A DNA stretch of 64,000 nucleotides from Paramicrobacterium agarici (GTDB lineage: Bacteria; Actinomycetota; Actinomycetes; Actinomycetales; Microbacteriaceae). Under the pieces are notes generated by a model. The model was given only the letters and a program-made list of their open reading frames with translations, made no database searches and was not told the origin of the DNA. The DNA is taken from contig NZ_PDJE01000001.1 in assembly GCF_002563955.1 (NCBI RefSeq), positions 2,914,001 through 2,978,000 on the forward strand. The letters are read 5' to 3'. The position numbers were made by a program, and so were the translations under genes. Positions 50,848 through 59,535 of the stretch are shown here, piece by piece; the first letter of the stretch is position 1, and every line of letters begins with the position of its first letter.

Positions 50848-52535
50848 TGACAGAGAACACGCACGACCCCATCATCGACACAGCATCCGCCTGGCTCGCG
50901 CAAGACCCAGACGAGACGACGCGTGTCGAGCTCGACACATTGATTCGGGATGCTGCCGCGGGCAGCGAGATCGCCCTCGACGAGCTTCACGCGCGGTTCG
51001 ACACGCGCCTCTCGTTCGGCACGGCGGGGCTCCGCGGGCGCATCGGCGCCGGATCAGCGCGCATGAACCGCGTTCTCGTGTCGCAGGCCGCCGCCGGCCT
51101 CGCAGCGTACCTCCGCGCGCGCGAGCACGCACCGTCTGTCGTGATCGGCTACGACGGCCGCACGAACTCCGACGTGTTCGCGCGCGACACGGCAGAAATC
51201 ATGGCGGGAGCCGGTGTGCGCGCGGTTCTTCTGCCGCGACTGCTGCCGACCCCCGTTCTCGCCTTCGCGGTGCGTCACCTCGCAGCATCCGCCGGTGTCA
51301 TGGTGACGGCAAGCCACAACCCGCCGAAAGACAACGGCTACAAGGTGTACCTCGGCGGCGCCGACGACGGCTCGCAGATCGTGCCGCCGACCGACGGCGA
51401 CATCGCCGAGCAGATCGAGCGGGTCGCGCGCGACGAGAACGTTCTCGAGTTGCCGCGCAGCACGTCGTTCGAGGTCGCCGACGAGTCCGTCGTCGACGCG
51501 TACGTGGCTGCCACGTCGGCGCTGCTTCCCCGCGACGCCGAACAGCTCAGCGTCGTGTACACGGCAATGCACGGCGTCGGCTGGGAGACGTTCTCGCGCG
51601 TCATCGAATCGAGCGGTTACTCCGGCATCGCCTCGGTGGCCGAGCAGCAGGAGCCCGACGCCGAGTTTCCGACCGTGTCCTTTCCCAACCCCGAGGAGCC
51701 CGGAGCACTGGACCTGTCGTTCGCGCTCGCGCGCGAGGTCGGAGCCGACCTGATCATCGCGAACGACCCCGACGCCGACCGCATGTCGATCGCGATTCCC
51801 GACGCCGAGAGCGCCGAGGGCTACCGCCAGCTCACGGGCAACGAGGTGGGGTGGCTGCTCGGCTGGAACGCTGCCCGCGCCGCTGCAGCGACCGATGTGT
51901 CCGGCGCGACGCTCGCGTGCACGATCGTGTCGTCGCCCGCGCTTGGCGCCGTGGCGAAGGAGTACGGGCTGAACTTCGTCGAGACACTCACGGGCTTCAA
52001 GTGGGTGTCGCGCGTTCCCGGGCTCGTGTTCGGGTATGAGGAGGCCATCGGCTATCTCGTGAATCCGGATGCTGTCAAAGACAAGGACGGCATCTCGGCG
52101 GGCGTTGCGTTTCTCGCGATGGCCGCCGAGGCGAAGCGAGAGGGCGTCACCGTCGCGCAGATGCTCGACGGCTTCACCGAGACGTTCGGGTTCTTCGCAA
52201 GCGACCAGCTGTCGGTGCGCGTGACCGATCTGTCGCTCATCGCCGCGCTCATGGCGGAGCTGCGCGACAACGCGCCGACGACACTCGGCGGCGTGGAGGT
52301 GACGCAGGTCGACGATCTGCGCGACGGATCGAGCGACCTCCCGGCGACCGATGCGCTGCGCTTCACGCTCGCCGACGGATCACGTGTGATGGCGCGACCG
52401 AGCGGTACGGAGCCGAAGCTCAAGTACTACATCGACGTCACTGGTCCTGCGGATCAGAGTGAGAAGGCGCGCGCTGTGCTCGCCAGCATCCGCGACGACC
52501 TCGACGCGTTCTCGACGCGGGTCGCCGAGCGTTAG
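50847..52535 (+). CDS. Phospho-sugar mutase (phosphopentomutase/PGM2-like)
   Basis: A 562-residue alpha-D-phosphohexomutase superfamily enzyme. Active-site Ser156 is in MVTASHNPPKDNGYKVY, the metal loop DPDADRMSI follows, EEAIGY binds the sugar, and RPSGTEPKLKYYID binds phosphate. Overlap with the purine phosphorylase gene suggests it isomerises ribose-1-phosphate to ribose-5-phosphate, as PGM2-type proteins do. Phosphoglucomutase or phosphomannomutase activity is also possible. ATG at 50847 overlaps the previous stop. Ends within 4 bp of the convergent PTS gene. Confidence 0.9.
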   Translation: MTENTHDPIIDTASAWLAQDPDETTRVELDTLIRDAAAGSEIALDELHARFDTRLSFGTAGLRGRIGAGSARMNRVLVSQAAAGLAAYLRAREHAPSVVIGYDGRTNSDVFARDTAEIMAGAGVRAVLLPRLLPTPVLAFAVRHLAASAGVMVTASHNPPKDNGYKVYLGGADDGSQIVPPTDGDIAEQIERVARDENVLELPRSTSFEVADESVVDAYVAATSALLPRDAEQLSVVYTAMHGVGWETFSRVIESSGYSGIASVAEQQEPDAEFPTVSFPNPEEPGALDLSFALAREVGADLIIANDPDADRMSIAIPDAESAEGYRQLTGNEVGWLLGWNAARAAAATDVSGATLACTIVSSPALGAVAKEYGLNFVETLTGFKWVSRVPGLVFGYEEAIGYLVNPDAVKDKDGISAGVAFLAMAAEAKREGVTVAQMLDGFTETFGFFASDQLSVRVTDLSLIAALMAELRDNAPTTLGGVEVTQVDDLRDGSSDLPATDALRFTLADGSRVMARPSGTEPKLKYYIDVTGPADQSEKARAVLASIRDDLDAFSTRVAER

Positions 52536-52807
52536 CCGAGGGCCTCGTCGAGCTTGCGCTCGATCTCATCAAGGTCGACGTAGCTGTTGATCTCGACGAT
52601 GTCGGCAAACGTGCGCCCGATGTGCTGCACGAGTTCGGGTGACGTCAGAATCACTTGGGCGTCGGCAGCATCCGCCTGCACATGCTCGACGTCGGTCGCC
52701 GTCACCGACGCCTCAATGCCGAGCCGAGCAAGCACGCGCTCGGCGTTCACCTTGAGAATGCCCGACGTGCCGACGCCGACTCCGCACAGCGTCACAATGC
52801 GCTTCAC
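52532..52807 (-). CDS. PTS IIB component (lactose/ascorbate-type)
   Basis: A 91-residue PTS IIB protein. The phospho-cysteine is Cys8 in VTLCGVGVGTS, followed by ERVLARLGIEASV and DAQVILTSPELVQHIG. It resembles SgaB/UlaB and galactitol IIB proteins. Overlaps the IIA stop by 4 bp. No IIC permease occurs in the window, so the pair is either orphan or acts with a permease elsewhere. Confidence 0.88.
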   Translation of the reverse strand: MKRIVTLCGVGVGTSGILKVNAERVLARLGIEASVTATDVEHVQADAADAQVILTSPELVQHIGRTFADIVEINSYVDLDEIERKLDEALG

Positions 52808-53262
52808 GACGTGACCTCCTCGGCGATGCTCAGAATGCTCCGCACCTCGTCTGCCGTTGTCGCGCGCGTCAGCCGCTCGATCGTCGACGCGTCGTTGAAC
52901 GCGTTCGCGAGCGCGGCGACGCCGGCGACGTGCTCTTCTGGCGTGCGCACGGCAAGCCCGATCACCACCGATACCGGGTCGTTGTGCGGGTGACCGAAGG
53001 CGATCGGTTCCGCGAGTGTCACGACAGAAAGACCTTCGGTGTGCACGTCGGGCCCTGGCCGCGCGTGAGCGAGAGCGAGTCCTGGCGCGATCACGATGTA
53101 CGCGCCGAACTCCTCGACCACCCGCACCATGCGCTTGGCATACTCGGCCGTGACGGCACCGCTCGCCTCGAGGGCTCGGCCGGCAAGCGTCACCGCGTGC
53201 TTCCAGTCTCGCGCCGTCGCACCAAGGGTCAGGGCGGAATCAGGAAGCGGTGGCAACGACAT
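52804..53262 (-). CDS. PTS IIA component (mannitol/fructose/ascorbate-type)
   Basis: A 152-residue IIA protein of the PTS EIIA type-2 family. The phosphohistidine is His66 in APGLALAHARPGPDV, with GLSVVTLAEPIAFGHPHNDPVSVVIGLA (in part) as the following signature. Start is ATG 53262, 4 nt after a GAGAG site. A 17-bp perfect palindrome sits 40 bp upstream. It lies between the nucleoside-processing genes although no nucleoside PTS is known, so a regulatory or sugar-transport role is open. Confidence 0.88.
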   Translation of the reverse strand: MSLPPLPDSALTLGATARDWKHAVTLAGRALEASGAVTAEYAKRMVRVVEEFGAYIVIAPGLALAHARPGPDVHTEGLSVVTLAEPIAFGHPHNDPVSVVIGLAVRTPEEHVAGVAALANAFNDASTIERLTRATTADEVRSILSIAEEVTS

Positions 53263-53301
53263 CGGCACTCTCAGAAGCTCAGCGTGGGCTCGTGACGCAC
53301 G

Positions 53302-53318
53302 CACCCGATTATCGGGTG
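53302..53318. promoter_or_regulatory. 17-bp palindrome upstream of the PTS pair
   Basis: CACCCGAT and ATCGGGTG are exact 8-bp arms around a central T at 53310. The site lies 40 bp before the IIA start and about 20 bp downstream of an AT-rich CATAAAAT stretch (53338-53345, minus strand). A repressor operator fits best. Confidence 0.6.
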
Positions 53319-53366
53319 GGCGCTCCCAACAGCATCCATTTTATGGGAGACCCCTGACCGGCAAGG

Positions 53367-54497
53367 TCACGCGCCGTAACTCTCGGCGTCTTCAAAGCCC
53401 TGACTGATGACGTCCACAAGGTCTTCTCGGTCTTCGAGCGGCAAGAACGCGGACTGCGCAGCGTTGAGCTGGAACGTCTCGATGTCGGCCAGATCGTACG
53501 AGAATGCGTCGGCGAGAAGCGCGAGCTCGCGCGTGAGAGTCGTGCCCGACTGCGTGCGGTTGTCAGGGTTGACCGTGACGCAGAAGCCCAGCTGGTACAG
53601 CACGTCGAAGGGGTGGTCGGCGATCTCTGTGCCCCACTGGTCGATGGCTCCGGTCTGCAGGTTCGAGGACGGGCTGAGTTCGAGCGCGATCTCGCGGTCT
53701 TTCACCCATTCCGCGAGTCTGCCGAGCGACACGTACGTGTTCTCGTCGTCGCTGCGCACCGATTCGATCTCTTCGGCGAGGCGCACGCCGTGCCCCAGCC
53801 GCAGGGCGCGACCGTCGACGAGCGCGCTCTGAATCGACGCCAGCCCATCAGCCTCGCCCGCATGCACGGTGACCGGCAGGTGGTTCTGCGCGAGGTAGTC
53901 GAACGCGAGGCGATGCCTGCTGGGCAGAAATCCTGCCTCGGCACCGGCGATGTCAAAACCGACGACGCCGTTGTCGCGATGGCGCACCGCGAGCTGGGCG
54001 ATCTCGAGACCGCGGTCGGCGTGCCGCATGGCGGTGACAAGCTGACCCACACGGATGCTGCGGCCCAGCCGCTCGATGTCGGCAACGCCCGCCTCGAGTC
54101 CCGCCTGCACGGCCTCGACGGCCTCGTCGAGACTGAGTCCACGCGCCAGGTGCTGCTCGGGCGCCCACCGCACCTCGCCGTACACGACGCCGTCGTCTGC
54201 GAGGTCATGCACGAACTCGCGCGCGACACGCTCGAGGGCGTCGTCGGTCTGCATCACGGCGGTTGTGAGGTCGAACGTCGACAGATAGTCGACGAGGTTG
54301 CCCGCGTTGCACTGCGACACGAACCAGTCGGCGAGGTCGTCAGCATCCGTCTCGGGGACGCTCACGCCCGCTTCGTCGGCGAGGTCGAGAATGGTGGCGG
54401 GGCGCAGGCCTCCGTCGAGGTGATCGTGAAGCGACACCTTGGGCACGTCTCGCAGGTTGACGCGGCCGAGCGAGTAGTCATCGTCGAGATCAGTCAC
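53367..54497 (-). CDS. add: Adenosine deaminase
   Basis: A 376-residue zinc-dependent deaminase converting adenosine or deoxyadenosine to inosine forms. VSLHDHLDGGLRP holds two zinc-binding histidines and TVHAGEADGLASIQSAL contains the third histidine and catalytic Glu. SPSSNLQTGAI and VTVNPDNRTQSG are the later conserved elements. It provides inosine for the phosphorylase at 50014. GTG start at 54497 lies 6 nt after TAGCCT (54504-54509, minus), so it is probably leaderless. Ends 104 bp before the PTS gene. Confidence 0.94.
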   Translation of the reverse strand: MTDLDDDYSLGRVNLRDVPKVSLHDHLDGGLRPATILDLADEAGVSVPETDADDLADWFVSQCNAGNLVDYLSTFDLTTAVMQTDDALERVAREFVHDLADDGVVYGEVRWAPEQHLARGLSLDEAVEAVQAGLEAGVADIERLGRSIRVGQLVTAMRHADRGLEIAQLAVRHRDNGVVGFDIAGAEAGFLPSRHRLAFDYLAQNHLPVTVHAGEADGLASIQSALVDGRALRLGHGVRLAEEIESVRSDDENTYVSLGRLAEWVKDREIALELSPSSNLQTGAIDQWGTEIADHPFDVLYQLGFCVTVNPDNRTQSGTTLTRELALLADAFSYDLADIETFQLNAAQSAFLPLEDREDLVDVISQGFEDAESYGA

Positions 54498-54530
54498 GCC
54501 CTCAGGCTACCGTGCGGCGGCGACGCTGAA

Positions 54531-54571
54531 CAGCATCCGGTTCTGAAACGTATCATTGGCTCCGGATGCTG
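54531..54571. repeat. 10-bp inverted repeat of the GGATGCTG octamer upstream of rhaM
   Basis: CAGCATCCGG (54531-54540) and CCGGATGCTG (54562-54571) are exact inverted copies with a 21-bp spacer containing TATCAT (54551-54556), a possible -10 box for rhaM. Divergent adenosine deaminase starts 33 bp to the left. Confidence 0.65.
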
Positions 54572-54600
54572 TCGCCACCCGACTCGAAGGAGTGTCACCC

Positions 54601-54957
54601 ATGCCGCAGAGCGAACCCGTCGAGAACGCCGTGCCGCGTCGTGAGCGCGTGTGCTTTCTCATGCACCTCAAGCCCGACCGCGTCGAGGACTACCTCGCGG
54701 TGCACGAGCACGTGTGGCCCGACATGCTCGACGCGCTGCGCCGCACGGGCTGGCACAACTACTCGCTGTTTCTGCGCGCCGAGGACGGTCTTGTCGTGGG
54801 CTACCTCGAGACCGACGACTACGAGCGAGCGCAGCGTGAGATGGCCGAGACCGACGTCAACGCGCGCTGGCAGGCGACGATGGCCGAGTACTTCGTGTCG
54901 GAGTCGAACCCCGATGCCGCGAGCGAGCGGCTCACCGAGTACTTCCACCTGGCGTAG
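54601..54957 (+). CDS. rhaM: L-rhamnose mutarotase
   Basis: A 118-residue dimeric alpha-beta barrel protein. MHLKPDRVEDYLAVHEHVWPDMLDALRRTGWHNYSLFL (in part) and VGYLETDDYERAQREMAETDVNARWQATMAEYF (in part) match RhaM (DUF718). It equilibrates alpha- and beta-rhamnose. The start is supported by a GAAGGAGT site 6 nt upstream of ATG. No other rhamnose genes are here, so it is isolated among nucleoside genes. Confidence 0.9.
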   Translation: MPQSEPVENAVPRRERVCFLMHLKPDRVEDYLAVHEHVWPDMLDALRRTGWHNYSLFLRAEDGLVVGYLETDDYERAQREMAETDVNARWQATMAEYFVSESNPDAASERLTEYFHLA

Positions 54958-55055
54958 AGGGGCCGCACCTCCCGCTCGGCGCCCTGAACGCCGTCTCCCG
55001 CTGCCCAGGTGCCATAAATGTCGCGCCACGCCGCGCGATGGCCACCGCTGAGAGT

Positions 55056-55112
55056 GACTTGCACGAAATGGCTGTTCCCGGTGTCGTGAATCACAGCCAT
55101 TTTCTGCAAGTC
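55056..55112. terminator. Long imperfect hairpin between rhaM and deoA
   Basis: Arms 55056-55075 (GACTTGCACGAAATGGCTGT) and 55093-55112 pair over 18 of 20 bases with a 17-nt spacer. The converging genes end at 54957 and 55228, so it is best explained as a bidirectional terminator, though it could also be a remnant of a mobile element. No gene in 54958-55227. Confidence 0.55.
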
Positions 55113-55180
55113 GCTGTGTTGTGCGGAGTCAGGGGCGCAGCAGGCACTGCGCCTAGCGGCACCGTGAGGCGGAGCGGCGC

Positions 55181-55252
55181 CGGCACGAGTGTCAGCCGAG
55201 GCGAGCGCGGCGCCGCCGGCATGAGTGTCAGCCGATGCGGGCGGCGACGCGC
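55181..55252. repeat. 36-bp tandem duplication at the deoA 3' end
   Basis: CGGCACGAGTGTCAGCCGAG at 55181 recurs as CGGCATGAGTGTCAGCCGAT at 55217. The second copy contains the deoA stop codon (55228-55230). The first copy holds the same codons beyond the stop, a fossil of the gene end. Period 36 bp. Confidence 0.75.
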
Positions 55253-56526
55253 GGCTTCCGCTCGAACGGGCTCGCTGCCGCGTCAACCTCGTAGGCTCCC
55301 TCAAGCGCGTCGAGGGCACGCGCGAAGCGGGCATCGTCGTCGGCCGAGAGCGTGAAGAGCGGCTGCCCCGCCGTCACGGCCTCCCCCGGCTTGACGTGCA
55401 GGTCGATGCCCGACGCGTGCAGCACCGGGTCTTGCGCGCGAGCACGACCCGCGCCGAGACGCCAGGCGGCGAGGCCGAACGGAAGAGCCTCCTGCCGCAC
55501 GAGCACGCCGTCGTGGGCTGCCGTGACCGTGTGCGATTCGCGCGCGGTCGGCAGCGCAGCATCCGGATCTCCCCCTTGCGCGATCACCGTGCGACGCCAT
55601 ACGTCCATGGCGCGGCCGTCGGCAAGCGCCGCCTCGACGTCGGCATCGGGCTGCCCCGCGAGCGTGAGCATCTCGCGGGCGAGAGCGATCGTGAGCTCGA
55701 CCGTGTCGGCAGGCCCGCCGCCCGCAAGCACCTCGACCGACTCGCGCACCTCGTTGGCATTGCCGATCGCGGTGCCGATCGGCACGTTCATGTCGGTCAG
55801 CAGCGCTGACGTCGCGACGCCAGCATCCGTTCCCAGTTCGACCATGGTGCGCGCGAGTTCCTCGGCCTTCGCGTACTCGGTCATGAACGCGCCCGACCCG
55901 AACTTCACGTCGAGCACGAGCGACTCGGTGCCCTCGGCGATCTTCTTCGACATGATGCTCGACGCGATCAGCGGAATCGCCTCGACCGTGCCCGTGACAT
56001 CGCGCAGCGCGTAGAGCCGCTTGTCTGCGGGAGCGAGCCCCGAGCCCGCAGCGCAGACGACACCGCCGATGTCGCGCAGCTGGGCGAACATCTCGTCGTT
56101 CGACAAGTTGGCGCGCCACCCCGGAATCGACTCGAGCTTGTCGAGAGTTCCGCCCGTGTGGCCGAGGCCGCGCCCCGACAGCTGCGGCACGGCGACGCCG
56201 AACGATGCCACGAGCGGCATGAGGGGCAGCGTGATCTTGTCTCCGACACCGCCCGTGGAGTGCTTGTCGACGGTGCGCTTGCCGAGCCCCGAGAAGTCCA
56301 TGCGCTCGCCCGACGCGATCATGGCGAGAGTGAGGTCCTTGATCTCGCGGCGCGTCATGCCGTTGAGCAGAATCGCCATCGCGAGCGCCGCCATCTGCTC
56401 ATTGCCGACGTACTCGCGCGTGTAGGCGTCGACGAGCCAGTTGATCTCGGCCGTCGACAGCTCTCCCCTGTCTCGCTTCGTGCGAATGATGTCGACGGCG
56501 TCGAACGCCTCGATGCTCTCGGTCAT
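55228..56526 (-). CDS. deoA: Thymidine phosphorylase
   Basis: A 432-residue pyrimidine nucleoside phosphorylase. DIIRTKRDRGELSTAEINWLVDAYT (in part) is the N-terminal signature. TVDKHSTGGVGDKITLPLMP is the phosphate-binding loop, and SGRGLGHTGGTLDKLESIPG binds the nucleoside. An AAAGGAA site precedes the ATG. Works downstream of cytidine deaminase: deaminated uridine/thymidine is split to base and pentose-1-phosphate. Co-transcribed with cdd 59 bp upstream. Confidence 0.95.
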   Translation of the reverse strand: MTESIEAFDAVDIIRTKRDRGELSTAEINWLVDAYTREYVGNEQMAALAMAILLNGMTRREIKDLTLAMIASGERMDFSGLGKRTVDKHSTGGVGDKITLPLMPLVASFGVAVPQLSGRGLGHTGGTLDKLESIPGWRANLSNDEMFAQLRDIGGVVCAAGSGLAPADKRLYALRDVTGTVEAIPLIASSIMSKKIAEGTESLVLDVKFGSGAFMTEYAKAEELARTMVELGTDAGVATSALLTDMNVPIGTAIGNANEVRESVEVLAGGGPADTVELTIALAREMLTLAGQPDADVEAALADGRAMDVWRRTVIAQGGDPDAALPTARESHTVTAAHDGVLVRQEALPFGLAAWRLGAGRARAQDPVLHASGIDLHVKPGEAVTAGQPLFTLSADDDARFARALDALEGAYEVDAAASPFERKPRVAARIG

Positions 56527-56585
56527 GTGTTCCTTTCTGAGGGCGAGCGGATGCTGGTGAGCCTCCGCCCGCAGCGCGTCGCTGG

Positions 56586-56996
56586 TCAGCGACTGAACTC
56601 GTCGAGCTGGCGCGGGCCGAACGCGTCGGGAAGCACCTCGTCGATCGTGCGGATTCCCGAGACGGTGTCGAGCAGCATCCCGGGCGCCGAGTGCTCGAAC
56701 AGCAGCTGGCGGCAGCGCCCGCACGGCATGAGCGTCTCTCCGTTGCCATTGACGCAGGCGAAGGCAACGAGCTGGCCTCCGCCGGTCATCGCGAGGTTCG
56801 AGACGAGACCGCATTCGGCGCACAGGCCGACGCCGTAGCTCGCGTTCTCGACGTTGCACCCCGTGACGATGCGACCGTCTGACGCGTATGCCGCAGCGCC
56901 GACGGGGAACTTCGAGTACGGAACGTAGGCATTGCTCATGGCGGCGGATGCGGCATCCCGAAGCCGCCCCCAGTCGATCGAGTCTGCGTCGGTCAC
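56586..56996 (-). CDS. cdd: Cytidine deaminase
   Basis: A 136-residue small zinc cytidine deaminase. NAYVPYSKFPVGAAAYASDG is the N-terminal motif, GCNVENASYGVGLCAECGLV holds the Cys zinc ligand and catalytic Glu, and LMPCGRCRQLLFE gives the other two cysteines. Starts GTG at 56996 with an AGGAGGGG site just upstream, 8 bp after the permease stop, so it is part of the transporter operon. Confidence 0.94.
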   Translation of the reverse strand: MTDADSIDWGRLRDAASAAMSNAYVPYSKFPVGAAAYASDGRIVTGCNVENASYGVGLCAECGLVSNLAMTGGGQLVAFACVNGNGETLMPCGRCRQLLFEHSAPGMLLDTVSGIRTIDEVLPDAFGPRQLDEFSR

Positions 56997-57004
56997 GGCC
57001 CCTC

Positions 57005-58291
57005 CTAGGACTTTATGTACGGACTGCCGCTTGCGGCGGGTGGCCTCGACTGTCCGACGAAGCCGGCGACGGCGAGGATCGTCACGATGTAGGGCAGCAT
57101 CAGCAGAAACTCGCTCTCGACCGGCGAGCCCAGGGCACCGAGCAGGTTCTGCAGGTTCGTCGCAAAGCCGAACAGCAGCGCCGCGAGCGTCGCCTTGATG
57201 GGGTTCCACTGACCGAAGATCACGGCGGCAAGGGCGATGAAGCCCATGCCGGCGGTCATGTCTTTGGTGAACCCGCCGACCGAGCCGAGCGTGAAGTACG
57301 CGCCGCCGAAGCCGGCGATCGCGCCAGCGAGAGAGACGTTCCAGAATCGGGTCGTGTTCACCCGGATGCCGACGGTGTCTGCCGCCTGCGGGTGCTCGCC
57401 GACAGCGCGGACGCGGAGTCCCCATTTGGTGTGGAACATGCCCCAGTACACAAGCGCGATCGCGATGTACATGACGTAGATGATGATCGTCTGGCGGAAG
57501 AACACCGGCCCGATCAGCGGGATCTCGCTGAGGAACGGGATGCTGATGCGCTCGAAGCGCGGCGGGCTGTTGAGCAGCGGAGTGTTCTCGGTGAGCACCT
57601 GCGAGTAGAGGAACGAGGTGAGGCCGAGCACGAGCACGTTGACGACGACGCCGACGATGATCTGGTCGACGAAGTACTTGATCGAGAACGCCGCAAGAAT
57701 GAAGCTCACGAGCATGCCCGCGATCATCGCGGCGATGAGCCCGAGGTACGGGTTCTGCGTGACCGACGCGACAACCGCCGAGCTGAAGGCGCCCGCGAGC
57801 AGCTGCCCCTCGATCGCGATGTTGACGACACCGGAGCGCTCAGAGATGACGCCGCCGAGGGCGCCGAAGATCAGCGGCGCCGACAGCGCGACGGTCCCGA
57901 GGAGGAAGCCGGGAAGCGGAACCGTGCCACCGGCTGCTGCCCACGCGAAGAACCCGATGAGGAACAGCGCGGCGAAAAGCGAGATGAGCCAGAGCCACGT
58001 CGTCTGGTAGTTGATCGTGCGCCAGACCGACACCGCGGTGATGAGCGCGAGCAGAATCGTCACGACGACGCCCGTCACCGCCGCGTTCATGACGAGCGGG
58101 GGCAGCACGATCGCGTCGGAGTCGTTGGACAGCTTGAACGTCGTGTCGCCCTCTCGAGCGAGCAGAACGAACAAGATGAGCGCTGCGATGGTGACGACGG
58201 CGAACGCGATCGGCGCCTTCCAGCTGCGCACCTTCGCGACTTCGAGACTTTCGGAGACCGAGGTCTCTGCGGAGTGGGACACAGTGCTCAC
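57005..58291 (-). CDS. BMP-type nucleoside ABC transporter permease 2
   Basis: A 428-residue membrane protein with about ten helices, related to YufQ/RnsD-type permeases. PLIFGALGGVISERSGVVNIAIEGQLLAGAF (in part) is the classic branched-chain-permease motif of this family, and MHTKWGLRVRAVGEHPQAADTVGI-like (FHTKWGLRVRAVGEHPQAA) follows. Starts GTG in a GTGA overlap with the previous permease gene, with an AGGAGGTGG site. The two permeases form the channel for nucleosides delivered by the BMP lipoproteins. Confidence 0.92.
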   Translation of the reverse strand: MSTVSHSAETSVSESLEVAKVRSWKAPIAFAVVTIAALILFVLLAREGDTTFKLSNDSDAIVLPPLVMNAAVTGVVVTILLALITAVSVWRTINYQTTWLWLISLFAALFLIGFFAWAAAGGTVPLPGFLLGTVALSAPLIFGALGGVISERSGVVNIAIEGQLLAGAFSSAVVASVTQNPYLGLIAAMIAGMLVSFILAAFSIKYFVDQIIVGVVVNVLVLGLTSFLYSQVLTENTPLLNSPPRFERISIPFLSEIPLIGPVFFRQTIIIYVMYIAIALVYWGMFHTKWGLRVRAVGEHPQAADTVGIRVNTTRFWNVSLAGAIAGFGGAYFTLGSVGGFTKDMTAGMGFIALAAVIFGQWNPIKATLAALLFGFATNLQNLLGALGSPVESEFLLMLPYIVTILAVAGFVGQSRPPAASGSPYIKS

Positions 58292-59535
58292 TTCGCCGCC
58301 ACCTCCTTCGAGACGTTGGGGGTATTGCGTTTGGAACCGCGCGACCCCGGCTTCGGAATGAAGAAGATCGAACGCACGAGCGGCGGTGCGGCAATGAAGA
58401 GAACGATGACCGACTGCACGACGAGGACGATGTCGATGGGAATGCCCTCGCCGGCCTGCATGGCATAGCCGCCGGCCTTGAACGCTCCGAACAGCACGCC
58501 GGCCGCGAAGGTGCCCCACGGTGTGCTGCGGCCGAGAAGGGCGACGGTGATGGCGTCGAATCCGATTCCGGCATCGATGCCCGAGCTGAAGCCGCTCGTG
58601 ATCGTGCCGAGCACCTGCGAGACGCCCGCGATGCCCATGAGGCCACCCGCGATCAGCATCGCCCAGATGTACATGCTCTTGACGTTGATGCCCGCGGTGC
58701 GCGCGGCATTGGGGTTCTCACCGACGGCGCGGAACTTGAAGCCGAGGTTCGACCGGTTGAGCAGCCACCACACGAACACCGTCGCGAGAATGACCAGAAT
58801 GAATCCGGCATGCAGGTTGTACCGGTCCCCGAAGATCGGCGGAAGGATCGCGCTGGGCAGAATGGGCGCCGATTCGGGATTGACGGTTCCCGGCGCCTGA
58901 AGCAGGCCGGGCGTGCGCAGCATCCACGAAATCAGATAGAACGCCACGTAGTTGAGCATGATCGTGAGGATCACCTCGTGGGCTCCCGTGCGTGCCTTCA
59001 GGTATCCGACGAGTCCGCCCCACAGCGCGCCGGCGGCAATACCCGCGATGACCGCGAGCGGAAGGTGAATCCAAACGGGCAGGTGGAACGAGAAGCCGAC
59101 CCAGCCTGCCGCGCCCGCGGCAACGAGCATCTGACCGCGACCGCCGATGTTGAACAGGCCGGCGCGGAACGCGAGCGCCACGCCGAGCCCGCCCGCGATA
59201 AGCGGCGTCGCGTGGTGGAGCGTGTCTGTGATCGACTTGATTCCGCCGAGGAACGAGTCGCGGTTGGTGTTGTAGATCGCGCCGTTGAAGAGCGCAATGT
59301 AGGCGCCGGAGACGGCATCCCAGATCGCGGCGAGCATGTCCGTCGGCCGGGCGAAGAAGTATCCGGCGGTCGCTTGGACCTTGCTGTCGGTCACGGCGAT
59401 CAGCACGGCACCGACGACGAGCGAGATCACCACGGCGAGCACGGTCATGACCGTGCTGCTGTTCATGATCTGCGACGCGAGCTGGTTCGACCGCGGGGCT
59501 TCGTCTGGCTTCTTTGCTGTCTCGACGTCGGTCAT
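58288..59535 (-). CDS. BMP-type nucleoside ABC transporter permease 1
   Basis: A 415-residue membrane protein with about nine helices. LHHATPLIAGGLGVALAFRAGLFNIGGRGQMLV (in part) is the family signature of YufP/NupP-like permeases, and SNLGFKFRAVGENPNAARTAGI is the matching cytoplasmic loop that contacts the ATPase. Start overlaps the ATPase stop (ATGA-type). Confidence 0.92.
   Translation of the reverse strand: MTDVETAKKPDEAPRSNQLASQIMNSSTVMTVLAVVISLVVGAVLIAVTDSKVQATAGYFFARPTDMLAAIWDAVSGAYIALFNGAIYNTNRDSFLGGIKSITDTLHHATPLIAGGLGVALAFRAGLFNIGGRGQMLVAAGAAGWVGFSFHLPVWIHLPLAVIAGIAAGALWGGLVGYLKARTGAHEVILTIMLNYVAFYLISWMLRTPGLLQAPGTVNPESAPILPSAILPPIFGDRYNLHAGFILVILATVFVWWLLNRSNLGFKFRAVGENPNAARTAGINVKSMYIWAMLIAGGLMGIAGVSQVLGTITSGFSSGIDAGIGFDAITVALLGRSTPWGTFAAGVLFGAFKAGGYAMQAGEGIPIDIVLVVQSVIVLFIAAPPLVRSIFFIPKPGSRGSKRNTPNVSKEVAAK

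Noticed and set aside
55056..55112. Terminal inverted repeats of an insertion sequence
   Set aside because: Only 17 bp lie between the arms, with no transposase or target duplication; a terminator between converging genes is simpler.
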